DNA of 64,000 nt from the NCBI RefSeq assembly GCF_022815645.1, contig NZ_JALGRO010000016.1, positions 1 through 64,000 of the forward strand, written 5' to 3'. Under the pieces are notes generated by a model. It saw only the letters and a program-made list of their open reading frames with translations, did no database searches and was not told the origin of the DNA. This document shows, in pieces, positions 56,168-64,000 of this stretch. A program made the position numbers and the translations under genes. The first letter of the stretch is position 1; each line of letters opens with the position of its first letter. The stretch is from Curtobacterium sp. VKM Ac-2922. Its GTDB lineage: Bacteria; Actinomycetota; Actinomycetes; Actinomycetales; Microbacteriaceae.

Positions 56168-57310
56168 ATGACGACGAACGTCTCCCCAGCTCCCCGGGAC
56201 TCTCACCTGCCGTCCCTGACCGGGCTGCGGTGGATCGCCGCGGGGACGGTCTTCGCCTTCCACCTGACGACCGTCGGCTTCTTCACCGGGAAGGCGGCGA
56301 CCCTGCTGAGCGGACTGGCCGGAGCCGGCGCCACGGGCGTGTCCCTGTTCTTCATGCTGTCCGGGTTCGTCCTCGCGTGGACCGACGCGCCGGGGACCGG
56401 TCCGCTGCGGTTCTGGCGTCGCCGGATCGCACGCGTGGTGCCGCTGCACCTGGTCACCGTGGCGCTCGCCCTGGTCGTGGCGGCGACCCTCGTGCCGAGC
56501 ATCGCGACCCTGAGCGCCAGGGCCCTGGTGGCGAACGTCCTGCTCGTGAGCGCCTGGCATGCACCGTGGTGGCAGGCAGGCAACCCGGTGTCGTGGTCGT
56601 TGGTGTGCGAGGCCTTCTTCTACGCCGTGTTCCCGTTCCTGATGGTGCCGCTGCGCCGAGCTCCCGCGTGGGCGCTGTGGACCGTCGGCGCGCTCGCCCT
56701 GGCCGCGGTGCTGCTCGTGCCGACGTCGCTGCACCTGCTGCCTGGCGACCTGTCCACCGACACGTGGCCGCCGGCGCGGTTCCCGGAGTTCGTGCTCGGC
56801 GTCGTCGGTGCGTGTCTGGTGCGCTCCGGCGCGTGGCGGGGACCGCGCCTGCCCGTGCCGCTCACCCTGACCGTGCTCGGGTTCGCCGTGGCGAACCTGC
56901 TGCGGAGCACGCCGCTCGCCCTCACCGGGTACACGGCGATCGGGTTCGCGCTGCTGCTGCCCGCGCTCGCTCGGTGGGACCGCGAGCGCCGGCCGTCCGT
57001 GCTCGCCTCACCGCTGCTGGTGGGCCTCGGTGAACGCTCGTTCGCCTTCTACCTGGTGCACGTGCTCGTGCTGCAGAGCGTGCTGGCGTCGCTCCCCGCA
57101 GCGGCGACCCGCACCGCTCCGGAGAACGCGCTGGTGGCCGCAGCGGCGTTCGTCACCGCCCTCGGACTCGCCAGCGTGCTGCACGTGCTGATCGAGGTGG
57201 CGGCACGCCAGGTGATCGCGGGGTCCGGCCGGACGGGACCGCAGCGGAGGAGCCGTGTCGGACTCGCAGGTCGGACGGACGTCCCGATGCCGACGACACC
57301 GACCCGGTGA
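56168..57310 (+). CDS. acyltransferase-3 family membrane protein
   Basis: A 380-residue ten-helix O-acyltransferase. The N-terminal LPSLTGLRWIAAGTVFAFHL with the catalytic His near residue 37, and VSLFFMLSGFVLAW then RFWRRRIARVVPLHLV, are the family marks. It should transfer an acetyl or other acyl group to an envelope sugar. ATG 56168 is preferred; an in-frame ATG at 56129 would add 13 residues without known homology. Divergent from the two-component system. The C-terminal tail is short, basic and cytoplasmic. Confidence 0.88.
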   Translation: MTTNVSPAPRDSHLPSLTGLRWIAAGTVFAFHLTTVGFFTGKAATLLSGLAGAGATGVSLFFMLSGFVLAWTDAPGTGPLRFWRRRIARVVPLHLVTVALALVVAATLVPSIATLSARALVANVLLVSAWHAPWWQAGNPVSWSLVCEAFFYAVFPFLMVPLRRAPAWALWTVGALALAAVLLVPTSLHLLPGDLSTDTWPPARFPEFVLGVVGACLVRSGAWRGPRLPVPLTLTVLGFAVANLLRSTPLALTGYTAIGFALLLPALARWDRERRPSVLASPLLVGLGERSFAFYLVHVLVLQSVLASLPAAATRTAPENALVAAAAFVTALGLASVLHVLIEVAARQVIAGSGRTGPQRRSRVGLAGRTDVPMPTTPTR

Positions 57311-57375
57311 CGCGCAGCCGGTCGGCGAGAACCATGCGGCGGTGATGGTCATGTGCGAGCAACGGCGGCGATCGC

Positions 57376-57573
57376 TCAGCGCTTCGTGAGCCGACCCAAC
57401 CGCTCGGCCTCGACGTTGCGCTCGTACCCCAGGTACGCGATGACGGCCAGCACCCGCTGCCGGGTGACGGGCGCGACGGTCGTGGGCGTGTTCAGCACCC
57501 GCGACACCGTCTGGTGCGACACCCCCGCCACGGTCGCCACGTCGTAGATCGTGGGACGTCCGGAGTCGATCAC
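57376..57573 (-). pseudogene. LacI helix-turn-helix fragment
   Basis: A 65-codon frame (GTG 57573) that is just a LacI DNA-binding domain: PTIYDVATVAGVSHQTVSRV, then VTRQRVLAVIAYLGYERNVE and a stop where the hinge should lead into the sensor domain. No sensor-domain sequence follows in any frame, only 65 bp to the acyltransferase end. It is most likely the remnant of a deleted second lacI gene, though an expressed DNA-binding-only peptide cannot be excluded. It lies 14 bp past the intact LacI gene. Confidence 0.75.
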
Positions 57574-57587
57574 GGCGGCGGATCGGT

Positions 57588-58607
57588 TCAGTCCGACGCG
57601 GCCGGGGCAGCGGTGCTCTCGCGGATCAGCACCGGGGGGTCGACGGTCTCGAGCGCGAGCGGGGCGGCACCGGTCAGCAGTGCGTCGAGCTGCGCCATCC
57701 CGTGGCGTCCGAGCTCGGCGAAGTCCTGCCGCGCGGTGGTCAGCGACGGCACGAACATCGCGGCGAGCGGGTGGTCGTCGAACCCGGCCACGCTGACGTC
57801 GGCCGGCACGCGCTTGCCCGCGTCGTGCAGCCCGCGGATGAGTCCCATCGCGGTCTCGTCGTTGCCGCACAGCACCGCTGTGACGTCGGGTTCGGCGGCC
57901 ATGACACGGCCGACCTCGTAGGCGCTGCGCGGGTCCCACGACACGTCGCGGACCGGCGGCAGGACGGCACCCGCCTCGAGCAACGCACGGCGCCAACCCG
58001 AGGTACGACCGTCCTCCTTCCCCGAGGGCGGGACGCGGACGTGGTGCACGGTCCGGTGCCCGAGTCCGAGCAGGTGCCGGGTGAGCGCGGCGGCCGCGTG
58101 CGACTCGTCGAGGACCGCCTGGGGCACCCCGCTCTCGGGCACCCCGGACAGCGCCACGACCGGGATGTGCGGTTGGAGCGCGGCCAGGGCGGCGACGCCG
58201 GGCGGGTCGAACTTCAGCACGACGACCCCGGCCGGCGACTGGCGCAGCACGGCGTCGGTCGCCGCGGTGACGTCGGCGTCGCCGACGGTCTCGACGACCA
58301 CGATGAAGCTCAGGAAGCCCGCGGTGCGTGCGGCTTCCTCGACCCCGCGGATCGCCTCGGCGTACCCGTAGCGCGAGGTGTTGCCCGCGACGATCCCGAT
58401 GACGTTCGACCGCCTGGACGCCAGGGCCTGCGCCGCGGCACTCGGCCGGTACCCCAGGCTCGCGATGGCGTCGAGCACTCGGCGGTGGCGTTCCTCGCTG
58501 ACCTTCGCCGCCCCGGTGAGCACGCGGGAGACCGTGGGGACGGAGACGCCGGCGAGCTTCGCCACGTCGCTGATCGTCACTGGCTTGTCGCGGCGTGGCG
58601 GGGTCAT
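57588..58607 (-). CDS. LacI-family regulator of the alpha-galactoside operon
   Basis: A 339-residue LacI protein: helix-turn-helix at residues 9-33 (VTISDVAKLAGVSVPTVSRV) and a full sensor domain (VIGIVAGNTSRYGYAEAIRG, VLCGNDETAMGLIRGLHDAG, GFDDHPLAAMFVPSLTT). ATG 58607 lies 35 bp after the second permease gene, in the same direction, so it is the last intact gene of the alpha-galactoside operon and probably its repressor. No AAGCGCTT-type operator falls inside the window for it; the operon promoter is beyond position 64000. Confidence 0.92.
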   Translation of the reverse strand: MTPPRRDKPVTISDVAKLAGVSVPTVSRVLTGAAKVSEERHRRVLDAIASLGYRPSAAAQALASRRSNVIGIVAGNTSRYGYAEAIRGVEEAARTAGFLSFIVVVETVGDADVTAATDAVLRQSPAGVVVLKFDPPGVAALAALQPHIPVVALSGVPESGVPQAVLDESHAAAALTRHLLGLGHRTVHHVRVPPSGKEDGRTSGWRRALLEAGAVLPPVRDVSWDPRSAYEVGRVMAAEPDVTAVLCGNDETAMGLIRGLHDAGKRVPADVSVAGFDDHPLAAMFVPSLTTARQDFAELGRHGMAQLDALLTGAAPLALETVDPPVLIRESTAAPAASD

Positions 58608-58642
58608 CGTGCCATCACGATACGACCTGCCGACGACCACGC

Positions 58643-59491
58643 TCACTTGACCGCGCCGCTGGTGATCCCGGCGATGATCTTCCGCTGCATCACCACGAAG
58701 GTGACCAGCAGCGGCAGGCTCATCAGGATGATGTAGGCGAAGATCAGGTGCCAGTTCTGCAGGTACAGCCCGCTCGACGCCACCTGGTACAGGTTGAGCG
58801 GCAGGGTGTCGAGCCGCCCGCCCACGACGAACAGGGCGTAGAAGACGTCGTTCCAGATGTACAGGCAGATCAGGATCGTCGCCGTGGCCAGCGTCGGGCC
58901 GAGCAGCGGCAGGATGATCCGGACGAACACCCGCACGGGCCCGGCACCGTCGACGCGCGCGGCCTCCTCGAGCTCGACCGGGATGGTGCGGACGAACCCG
59001 GTGACGAAGAAGATCACCGTCGACAGGTACATGCCCATGTAGACACCGATCATGCCGACCGCGGTGCCGGCCAGGCCGAGCTGGCGGAGCAGCAGCACGA
59101 TCGTCACGACGGCCGGCGGCAGCACGATGCCGCTGATGCCGAGCGCGTAGACGACCGACACCAGCCGGCTCTTGCGGCGGGCGAGCACCCACGACGCCAT
59201 CGAGCCGAGCACCAGCACGCCGATCACTGACGGCACCATGACGAGCATGCTGCCCAGGAACGCGGGCACCATGCGGCCCTGGCTGAGCACGGTGCCGAAG
59301 TTCTGCAGCAGCTGCCAGTGGCTCGGCAGCGACAGGTTCGGGTCGAGCGCCTCGGCCTGGGTCTTGCCGGCGGTCACGACGACCATCCAGAACGGCACGC
59401 CGAGCAGCACGACGACGAGCAGGAGCGCGACCACGGGCTGCACCCATCGGATGCGGGGACGACGTCGGAGCGGGAACTGGGCGACGGTCAT
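58643..59491 (-). CDS. sugar ABC transporter permease, MalG type (alpha-galactosides)
   Basis: A 282-residue permease: six helices, EAA loop EEAARVDGAGPVRVFVRIIL (about residues 178-197), C-terminus AGITSGAVK. ATG 59491 overlaps the stop of the partner permease (ATGA). It belongs with the binding protein at 60549 and alpha-galactosidase at 61967, so melibiose, raffinose or related alpha-galactosides are the likely cargo. No ATPase is encoded; a shared MsmK/MsiK-like ATPase elsewhere must energise it. Confidence 0.92.
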   Translation of the reverse strand: MTVAQFPLRRRPRIRWVQPVVALLLVVVLLGVPFWMVVVTAGKTQAEALDPNLSLPSHWQLLQNFGTVLSQGRMVPAFLGSMLVMVPSVIGVLVLGSMASWVLARRKSRLVSVVYALGISGIVLPPAVVTIVLLLRQLGLAGTAVGMIGVYMGMYLSTVIFFVTGFVRTIPVELEEAARVDGAGPVRVFVRIILPLLGPTLATATILICLYIWNDVFYALFVVGGRLDTLPLNLYQVASSGLYLQNWHLIFAYIILMSLPLLVTFVVMQRKIIAGITSGAVK

Positions 59492-60441
59492 GAGAGCACG
59501 TCCTCTCGCTTGCGCAGGAAGTAGATGACGGGGAAGGCGAGCAGGGTGACCATCACGAACAGCGACAGGCTCATCGTGGTGGCCTGGGCGAAGAGCCCCT
59601 GCCCGAAGGTGCGGAAGATGAAGATGTTGAGCAGCTCGGTGGTGCCGCCGGGACCTCCGGCGGTGGTGGCCTGCACGATGTCGAAGCCGTTCATCGACCC
59701 GAGCAGTGCCGTCGCGACGTTGAACGTCACGGCCGGCGCGAGCAGCGGGAAGCGGATGGACCGGAAGGTGCTCCACCAGCCGGACCCGTCGATCCGCGCG
59801 GCCTCGAGCACGTCGCCGGGGATGGTCTTCAGCCCGGCCAGGTAGATGAGCATCGACAGCCCCATCCACTTCCACGCGTGGATGAGCGCGACGACCAGCA
59901 GCGTCCAGGTGGTGCTGCCGAGCCAGGCGATCGACACCTCGTGACCGAGCAGTGTGCCGAGGATCGCGTTGAGGCCACCCGTCGGCTTGAGCAGCGCCTG
60001 GAAGATGTACCCGACGGCCAGCGCGGACATCACGACCGGCACGAAGAACGCCGTGCGGGCGATGCGGTTGACCCGGGTGTCGGCTTCGAGCACGAGCGCC
60101 AGCACCAGTCCGAACAGGTTCTGGAAGACCGCGACGAGCACGGCGTAGACCAGCGTGGTGCGCAGGTCGGCGATGAGCGTGCCGTTCTGGAACAGCGCCG
60201 CGAAGTTGTCACCGCCGACGAACGCGATGTCGCTGTGGAAGCTCGACCAGTTCGTGAACGCGTAGACGAAGTTGAACAGCGTCGGGATGAAGAAGAACAC
60301 CACCAGGACCACGAGCGCGGGCACCAGGAACCACAGGGGGTGGTCCTGCCGGCGGGCGCGGCCCGGCGTCGGGACGCGGGTGCTGGTCGGCGGCTCCGGC
60401 CGGGACGGCCGGGTCCGCCGGGGGGTGAGCTGTGCGGTCAT
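59488..60441 (-). CDS. sugar ABC transporter permease, MalF type (alpha-galactosides)
   Basis: A 317-residue permease with a Pro/Arg-rich cytoplasmic start, about six helices from residue 37 (LWFLVPALVVLVVFFF) and EAA loop EAARIDGSGWWSTFRSIRFP (about 213-232). ATG 60441. A terminator-family hairpin (60490-60529) separates it from the upstream binding-protein gene, so its expression is probably lower than that of the binding protein. Confidence 0.92.
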   Translation of the reverse strand: MTAQLTPRRTRPSRPEPPTSTRVPTPGRARRQDHPLWFLVPALVVLVVFFFIPTLFNFVYAFTNWSSFHSDIAFVGGDNFAALFQNGTLIADLRTTLVYAVLVAVFQNLFGLVLALVLEADTRVNRIARTAFFVPVVMSALAVGYIFQALLKPTGGLNAILGTLLGHEVSIAWLGSTTWTLLVVALIHAWKWMGLSMLIYLAGLKTIPGDVLEAARIDGSGWWSTFRSIRFPLLAPAVTFNVATALLGSMNGFDIVQATTAGGPGGTTELLNIFIFRTFGQGLFAQATTMSLSLFVMVTLLAFPVIYFLRKREDVLS

Positions 60442-60489
60442 GAGGGTCCTCTGGTGCTGGTGGTGCGCTCGTGGGGTGGGCGGCTGTCG

Positions 60490-60529
60490 GACGGGAGGCT
60501 CGGTGCGGGACCGCCACGAGCCTCCCGTC
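60490..60529. terminator. terminator-family palindrome inside the alpha-galactoside operon, copy 10
   Basis: GACGGGAGGCTCG pairs with CGAGCCTCCCGTC around an imperfect apical GCGGGACCGC. It is the only family copy located within an operon (between binding protein and permeases), where it may allow partial read-through. Confidence 0.65.
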
Positions 60530-60548
60530 GGTCGTCAGCCGGCTGGGC

Positions 60549-61865
60549 TCAGAAGCCCTTGGCGCCCTGCGCCTTGGCGAGCTGCGCGAACTGCTGCTGC
60601 GTCGCCTGGGTGACCTGGTCCGGGGTCTTGGTGCCCTGGATCATGTCGGCCAGGTAGATGTACAGGTCGGGGTTCGCGATCGCCTCGGCCTGCATCGACC
60701 CGACGGCGTCCGGCACCGCTGCTGCGGCGTCCTTCAGCGCGGTCGGGACGGTCGACGGGGTGTCGACGCCCTTCTCGATGGACACCGTCGCCTGGTCCTT
60801 CACGAATCCGGCGTAGCCCTTGCCCATCCAGTACGACAGGAACTGGCGCGACGCGGCTTCCTGCTTGTCGTTGCCGGTCTTGAAGGCCACCAGCGCGTTG
60901 CTCTGGTCCGGGATGAAGGTGCCGACGTTGCCGGACGGCGAGATCGGGAAGAAGCCGATCTTGCTGTTGAGCTCGCTGGTGTTGGCCAGCGTCTGCAGCT
61001 GGTTGAAGTACGAGTTGACCTGGATGACCATGCCCGCGTCGCCGGCCAGCAACGCCTTGCCCTGGTCCTCGAACGTGGCGGTCTTGATGTCGCTGTTGAA
61101 CATGCCCTGCTTGATCAGGTCGTCGTAGTTGTCGACGGCCTTCTGCACGGTCGCGTCGGTGAACTTCGTCGAGCCGTCGTTGATGCCCTTCCACAGGCCC
61201 CGCTTGGCGGCGTCGGCGAGCTGGACCTGCACCCACCACTGGGTGGCCCACTTGTCGCCGCCCATCTCGAAGAACGGCGTGACGCCCTTGCTCTTCAGGG
61301 TCTTCGCGTCGGCCAGGAACGCGTCCCAGTCCTTCGGCGTCGAGGTGATGCCGGCCTTCGCCAGGACGTCCTTGTTGTAGTAGACGCCCTCGACCGCGGG
61401 GGTGCTGACGAGTGCGGCGTACCGGGTGCCGTCGAGCTTGCCGGTGATGTCGGCCAGGTTGGCGGTGTACTTCGACGTCCACGGGGCGCCGGTCAGCGGC
61501 TGCAGGTTCTGCTTCGCGTTGAGCGAGGTGAGCTCGGACGCGGTGGGCTGCCAGAACGCCAGATCGGGCTTGTCCCCTGTGGCGACCTTGGTCTGGACAC
61601 CCTGCTCGTACGGATCGGGGATGGTGACGACCTTGACGGTCGCGCCCGTGGCCTTCTCGAAGCCGCTGATCACCGACGCGGGGGTCTTGTTCGAGTTCTG
61701 CGCCGCCCAGATGGTCAGCGTGGTGCCCTTCAGGTCGGCGGTCTGGCTCGGCCAGGTGACCGAGCCGGAGCCCGTCGTCGTGCCGGATCCGGGGTCGCTG
61801 CAACCGGTGAGGAGGGCAGCGGTCACGGCGGCGACGGCGACGGCGCCCTTCCATGCGTGCTTCAT
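60549..61865 (-). CDS. sugar ABC transporter substrate-binding lipoprotein (alpha-galactosides)
   Basis: A 438-residue solute-binding lipoprotein. ATG 61865 gives MKHAWKGAVAVAAVTAALLTGC with Cys22 in lipobox LTGC (signal kept short, typical). The mature protein (LTIWAAQNSNKTPASVISGF, DKPDLAFWQPTASELTSL, WDAFLADAKTLKSKG) fits family 1 sugar-binding proteins. It is second in an operon led by alpha-galactosidase, so it probably binds raffinose-type sugars. Confidence 0.92.
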   Translation of the reverse strand: MKHAWKGAVAVAAVTAALLTGCSDPGSGTTTGSGSVTWPSQTADLKGTTLTIWAAQNSNKTPASVISGFEKATGATVKVVTIPDPYEQGVQTKVATGDKPDLAFWQPTASELTSLNAKQNLQPLTGAPWTSKYTANLADITGKLDGTRYAALVSTPAVEGVYYNKDVLAKAGITSTPKDWDAFLADAKTLKSKGVTPFFEMGGDKWATQWWVQVQLADAAKRGLWKGINDGSTKFTDATVQKAVDNYDDLIKQGMFNSDIKTATFEDQGKALLAGDAGMVIQVNSYFNQLQTLANTSELNSKIGFFPISPSGNVGTFIPDQSNALVAFKTGNDKQEAASRQFLSYWMGKGYAGFVKDQATVSIEKGVDTPSTVPTALKDAAAAVPDAVGSMQAEAIANPDLYIYLADMIQGTKTPDQVTQATQQQFAQLAKAQGAKGF

Positions 61866-61893
61866 GTTCGTCCTTGGTGTGAGGTGTGCGGGA

Positions 61894-61956
61894 GGTGTTC
61901 GGGGTGTCTGTCGTGCTGGGGGTGTTCGGTCGTGCTCGGGTGTTCGGTCGTGCTCG
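61894..61956. repeat. tandem repeats in the alpha-galactosidase/binding-protein gap
   Basis: GGTGTTCGGTCGTGCTCG occurs twice in perfect tandem (61921-61938, 61939-61956), preceded by a degenerate third copy starting at 61894 (GGTGTTCGGGGTGTC...GTCGTGCT). It fills most of the 101-bp gap before the binding-protein start. It may affect message processing; no function known. Confidence 0.85.
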
Positions 61957-61966
61957 TGGTGGTTCC

Positions 61967-64000
61967 TCAGTCCGACGGCGCCGTCGGCGTGAGGGTGAGG
62001 GTCCGCGCCGTCGGGGGTGTGACGGTGGAGCGGACCGACAGGGTGCCGGTGGTGGCATCCCACGCGGCCTGCCACGTCGGCAGGTCGCGCGGGAAGATCG
62101 TGGTGACCCGCAGGTCGCGCCCCGCGAGCTCGGGGAAGCGCAGCTCGGTCTCGCCGACGCCGGTTCCGCGGTCCCAGACGGACACGACGGTCCGGTCGGG
62201 CGCGTGCCGGGCGGCGGCGACCCAGCGGTCGGTCCAGCCGGGCAGTCCGAGTGGCCAGGCGGGCGTGCCGTCGGCCAGGTCGCGGTGCAGGTCGCGGGCG
62301 GTGCTGACGGCCTGGCACACCAGGTCGAGCTGGTCGTCGGTCATGCGGTCGAGGTGCCCGGACAGGTAGAACCGTCCGGACAGCCCCGTCACCAGCGTGA
62401 ACGCGTTCTGCTCGTCGGTCAGGTCGGGCTGCGGGTAGGCCCAGTTCGCCGCCTGTTCGGGCAGCATCGACAGCCCGGCGGACGCGGCGATCGGCGGGTA
62501 GCGCATCGGGTCCTGCTGGTCGGACGTCGACTGCAGCTGCGTGCGGGACAGCAGCGCGGCGTCCATCCGCATCGCCCCCGACGAGCAGTTCTCGAGCACG
62601 AGCGTCGGGTGCCGCTCGATGACCTCGTCGAGCCAGGCCTGGTGCGCCCGGTTGTGCTCGAGCAGGCCCATCCCGACGCTGTCCGCGTCGCGGTCGGTGC
62701 CCGGGCCGCCGTCGATGTTGTAGTCGAGCTTGAAGAACCCGATGCCGAAGTCCTGCACGAGCCGGTCGACGACGGCGTCCAAGTGTGCCCGAGCGGCGGG
62801 GTGCCGCAGGTCCAGGTGGAACCGGCGGTGCTCCTCGACCCGCTGGCCACGGCGCTGCAGGAAGGCCTCGGGCGGCAGGGTGTCGGCGACGGGGCTGTCC
62901 ACCCCGACGACCTCGGGCTCGAGCCACAGCCCGGGCGTCATGCCGGCGGCCCGGATGGCGTCGCTGACCTCGGCCAGGCCGTTCGGGAAGCGCGTGGTCG
63001 ACGGCTGCCAGGCCCCGACCGTGTCCCACCAGTCCGGGGCGTCGGAGTACCAGCCGGCGTCGATGCAGAACGTGTCGGCGCCCACGCGAGCCGCTGCAGC
63101 GACGAGCGGCAGCAGCTTCGCGGTGGTCGGGTCGCCGTCGAGCGTGTTCATGTAGTCGTTGAACACGATGCTCGGCCGGGTGTTGTCCGGGTGTGCGACA
63201 CGGTTCCGTCGGCGCGCACCCGTCAGGGCAGCGACCGCCGTCGGCAGGTCCGCGCCGAGGGTCACGGTGACCGGCACGGTGGTGAACGTCTCGTCCGGCG
63301 CCAGGGCGAGCGACCACTGGTGATCGCGGTCGGTGGGCCCGGACAGCGCGAGGTAGCAGTCGTCGATGTGCTGGCCGACCTCCCAGCGCCACGGTCCGTT
63401 GTGCTCGATCTCCCACAGCCAGGTCAGGCCAGGCGACGACAGCGCCGCGACGGGCAGGTCCCCGCCGGTCGACCAGGTGCCGACTGCCGTGCGGACGACG
63501 GCGGAGCGCGGGGTGTTGCCGGTGAGTGACTCGTGCAGGTCCGGCAGCAGGTCGCCACGGAGCGGGGTCGTGGACCAGCGCCCCTCGCCCAGCCAGTCGT
63601 TCGTGCCCGCGACGAGCGACCAGTCCGCGGCGTCGAGTACCCGAGCCGTCGACGCGGTGCTGGCGGCCGGTCGTCCGACGCCGCTCACCCAGCTGGTCAC
63701 GGCGGTCAGCACCAGCGGCGCGCTGCCGGTGTTGTGCACGGTCGACACGACCCGGACGGCGCCGTCGGCCGCGCGCAGGACGACCTCGACCGACACCGCT
63801 CGGGGGCCCGGTGCCGTGGCCAGCTGCAGCACCAGGGTGTCGCCGGCCTGTCGCTCGTCCTCGATCGCGTGCGACCGGTAACGGAGCGCCGCGCCGATCG
63901 AGGTCTGCACCAGACGGTCGTTCGCGAGCGTGTGACCGAGCCCGACGGCCAGGACCTCGACGAGCGGCACGCCGTCACCCAGGCACGCATCGGCTGCGAC
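61967..64000 (-). CDS. alpha-galactosidase, family GH36 (5' end beyond the window)
   Basis: Partial gene: 677 codons before the stop, open to the window edge, so the N-terminus is missing. The N-terminal beta-supersandwich (to about local residue 270) is followed by the barrel: FNDYMNTLDGDPTTAKLLPL, DTFCIDAGWYSD, GLWLEPEVVG, GIGFFKLDYNIDGGPG with the catalytic nucleophile Asp, LENCSSGAMRMDAALL and QSTSDQQDPMRYP, with the acid/base Asp. This is the bacterial GH36 type acting inside the cell on imported raffinose or melibiose. First known gene of the operon with binding protein, two permeases and LacI. Confidence 0.93.
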   Translation of the reverse strand, partial: VAADACLGDGVPLVEVLAVGLGHTLANDRLVQTSIGAALRYRSHAIEDERQAGDTLVLQLATAPGPRAVSVEVVLRAADGAVRVVSTVHNTGSAPLVLTAVTSWVSGVGRPAASTASTARVLDAADWSLVAGTNDWLGEGRWSTTPLRGDLLPDLHESLTGNTPRSAVVRTAVGTWSTGGDLPVAALSSPGLTWLWEIEHNGPWRWEVGQHIDDCYLALSGPTDRDHQWSLALAPDETFTTVPVTVTLGADLPTAVAALTGARRRNRVAHPDNTRPSIVFNDYMNTLDGDPTTAKLLPLVAAAARVGADTFCIDAGWYSDAPDWWDTVGAWQPSTTRFPNGLAEVSDAIRAAGMTPGLWLEPEVVGVDSPVADTLPPEAFLQRRGQRVEEHRRFHLDLRHPAARAHLDAVVDRLVQDFGIGFFKLDYNIDGGPGTDRDADSVGMGLLEHNRAHQAWLDEVIERHPTLVLENCSSGAMRMDAALLSRTQLQSTSDQQDPMRYPPIAASAGLSMLPEQAANWAYPQPDLTDEQNAFTLVTGLSGRFYLSGHLDRMTDDQLDLVCQAVSTARDLHRDLADGTPAWPLGLPGWTDRWVAAARHAPDRTVVSVWDRGTGVGETELRFPELAGRDLRVTTIFPRDLPTWQAAWDATTGTLSVRSTVTPPTARTLTLTPTAPSD

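Overview
The window is high-GC DNA (about 70 percent by eye) with GTG and TTG starts, many GTGA/ATGA gene overlaps, -10 boxes lying 6 to 8 bases before start codons (leaderless mRNAs), ZAS anti-sigma and SipW/TasA-type genes, and importer operons for plant-type sugars. This suggests a plant- or soil-associated actinobacterium of the Microbacteriaceae. Curtobacterium is my best guess, from overall style only. I saw no rRNA, tRNA, CRISPR array, insertion sequence or prophage.

Layout. 0-6.6 kb: a LacI repressor diverges from a thu-like operon (sugar-binding lipoprotein, two permeases, ThuA, Gfo/Idh oxidoreductase). 6.7-10.1 kb: MarR, a DHA2 drug exporter and TetR. 10.4-15.3 kb: an envelope polysaccharide operon of a BcsA-like glycosyltransferase, an RsbW-like ATPase and a GH26-like/OpgC acyltransferase fusion. 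15.5-21.5 kb: TetR with an NAD-binding protein, a DEAD-box RNA helicase, a paralogous membrane-protein pair with TetR, and a VOC protein. 21.6-26.4 kb: a GMC oxidoreductase fusion, a GlcD-like flavoprotein, a hydrolase and a DUF427 protein. 26.5-28.2 kb: a SpoIIE/RsbU-type phosphatase overlapping a BLUF-TetR fusion. 28.3-30.8 kb: an SDR with divergent TetR and a membrane endonuclease/exonuclease/phosphatase. 30.9-32.8 kb: YceI, ECF sigma and ZAS anti-sigma.

32.9-43.6 kb holds what I consider the most coherent new proposal. A Ugp-like importer, an inositol-monophosphatase-like enzyme, an exported metallophosphoesterase and a 2H phosphoesterase are tied together by 11-base-phased GTTCACC direct repeats (PHO-box-like) and by two copies of one LacI palindrome, TAGGGAACGTTCCCTA. 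I infer a phosphate-starvation regulon for an organic phosphate ester. Inside this stretch lie a MarR gene and a TasA-like protein with its SipW-like peptidase, the latter fused to a LamG domain.

43.8-48.6 kb: LacI, esterase-like hydrolase, phenolic acid decarboxylase, MarR and alpha-L-fucosidase, fitting plant cell-wall use. 48.6-53.9 kb: a formate-dehydrogenase-like molybdoenzyme with FdhD, MoeA, a DUF6457-like protein and MobA. 54.2-57.3 kb: a two-component system and an acyltransferase. 57.4-64 kb: an alpha-galactoside operon (alpha-galactosidase cut by the window edge, binding protein, two permeases, LacI) followed by a LacI fragment.

Genes are separated by a recurring family of near-identical long palindromes (ten copies), apparently serving as terminators, and by a separate dispersed repeat of about 65 bp bounded by GGTGCGAG/CTCGCACC. 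None of the three sugar importers has a linked ATPase gene.
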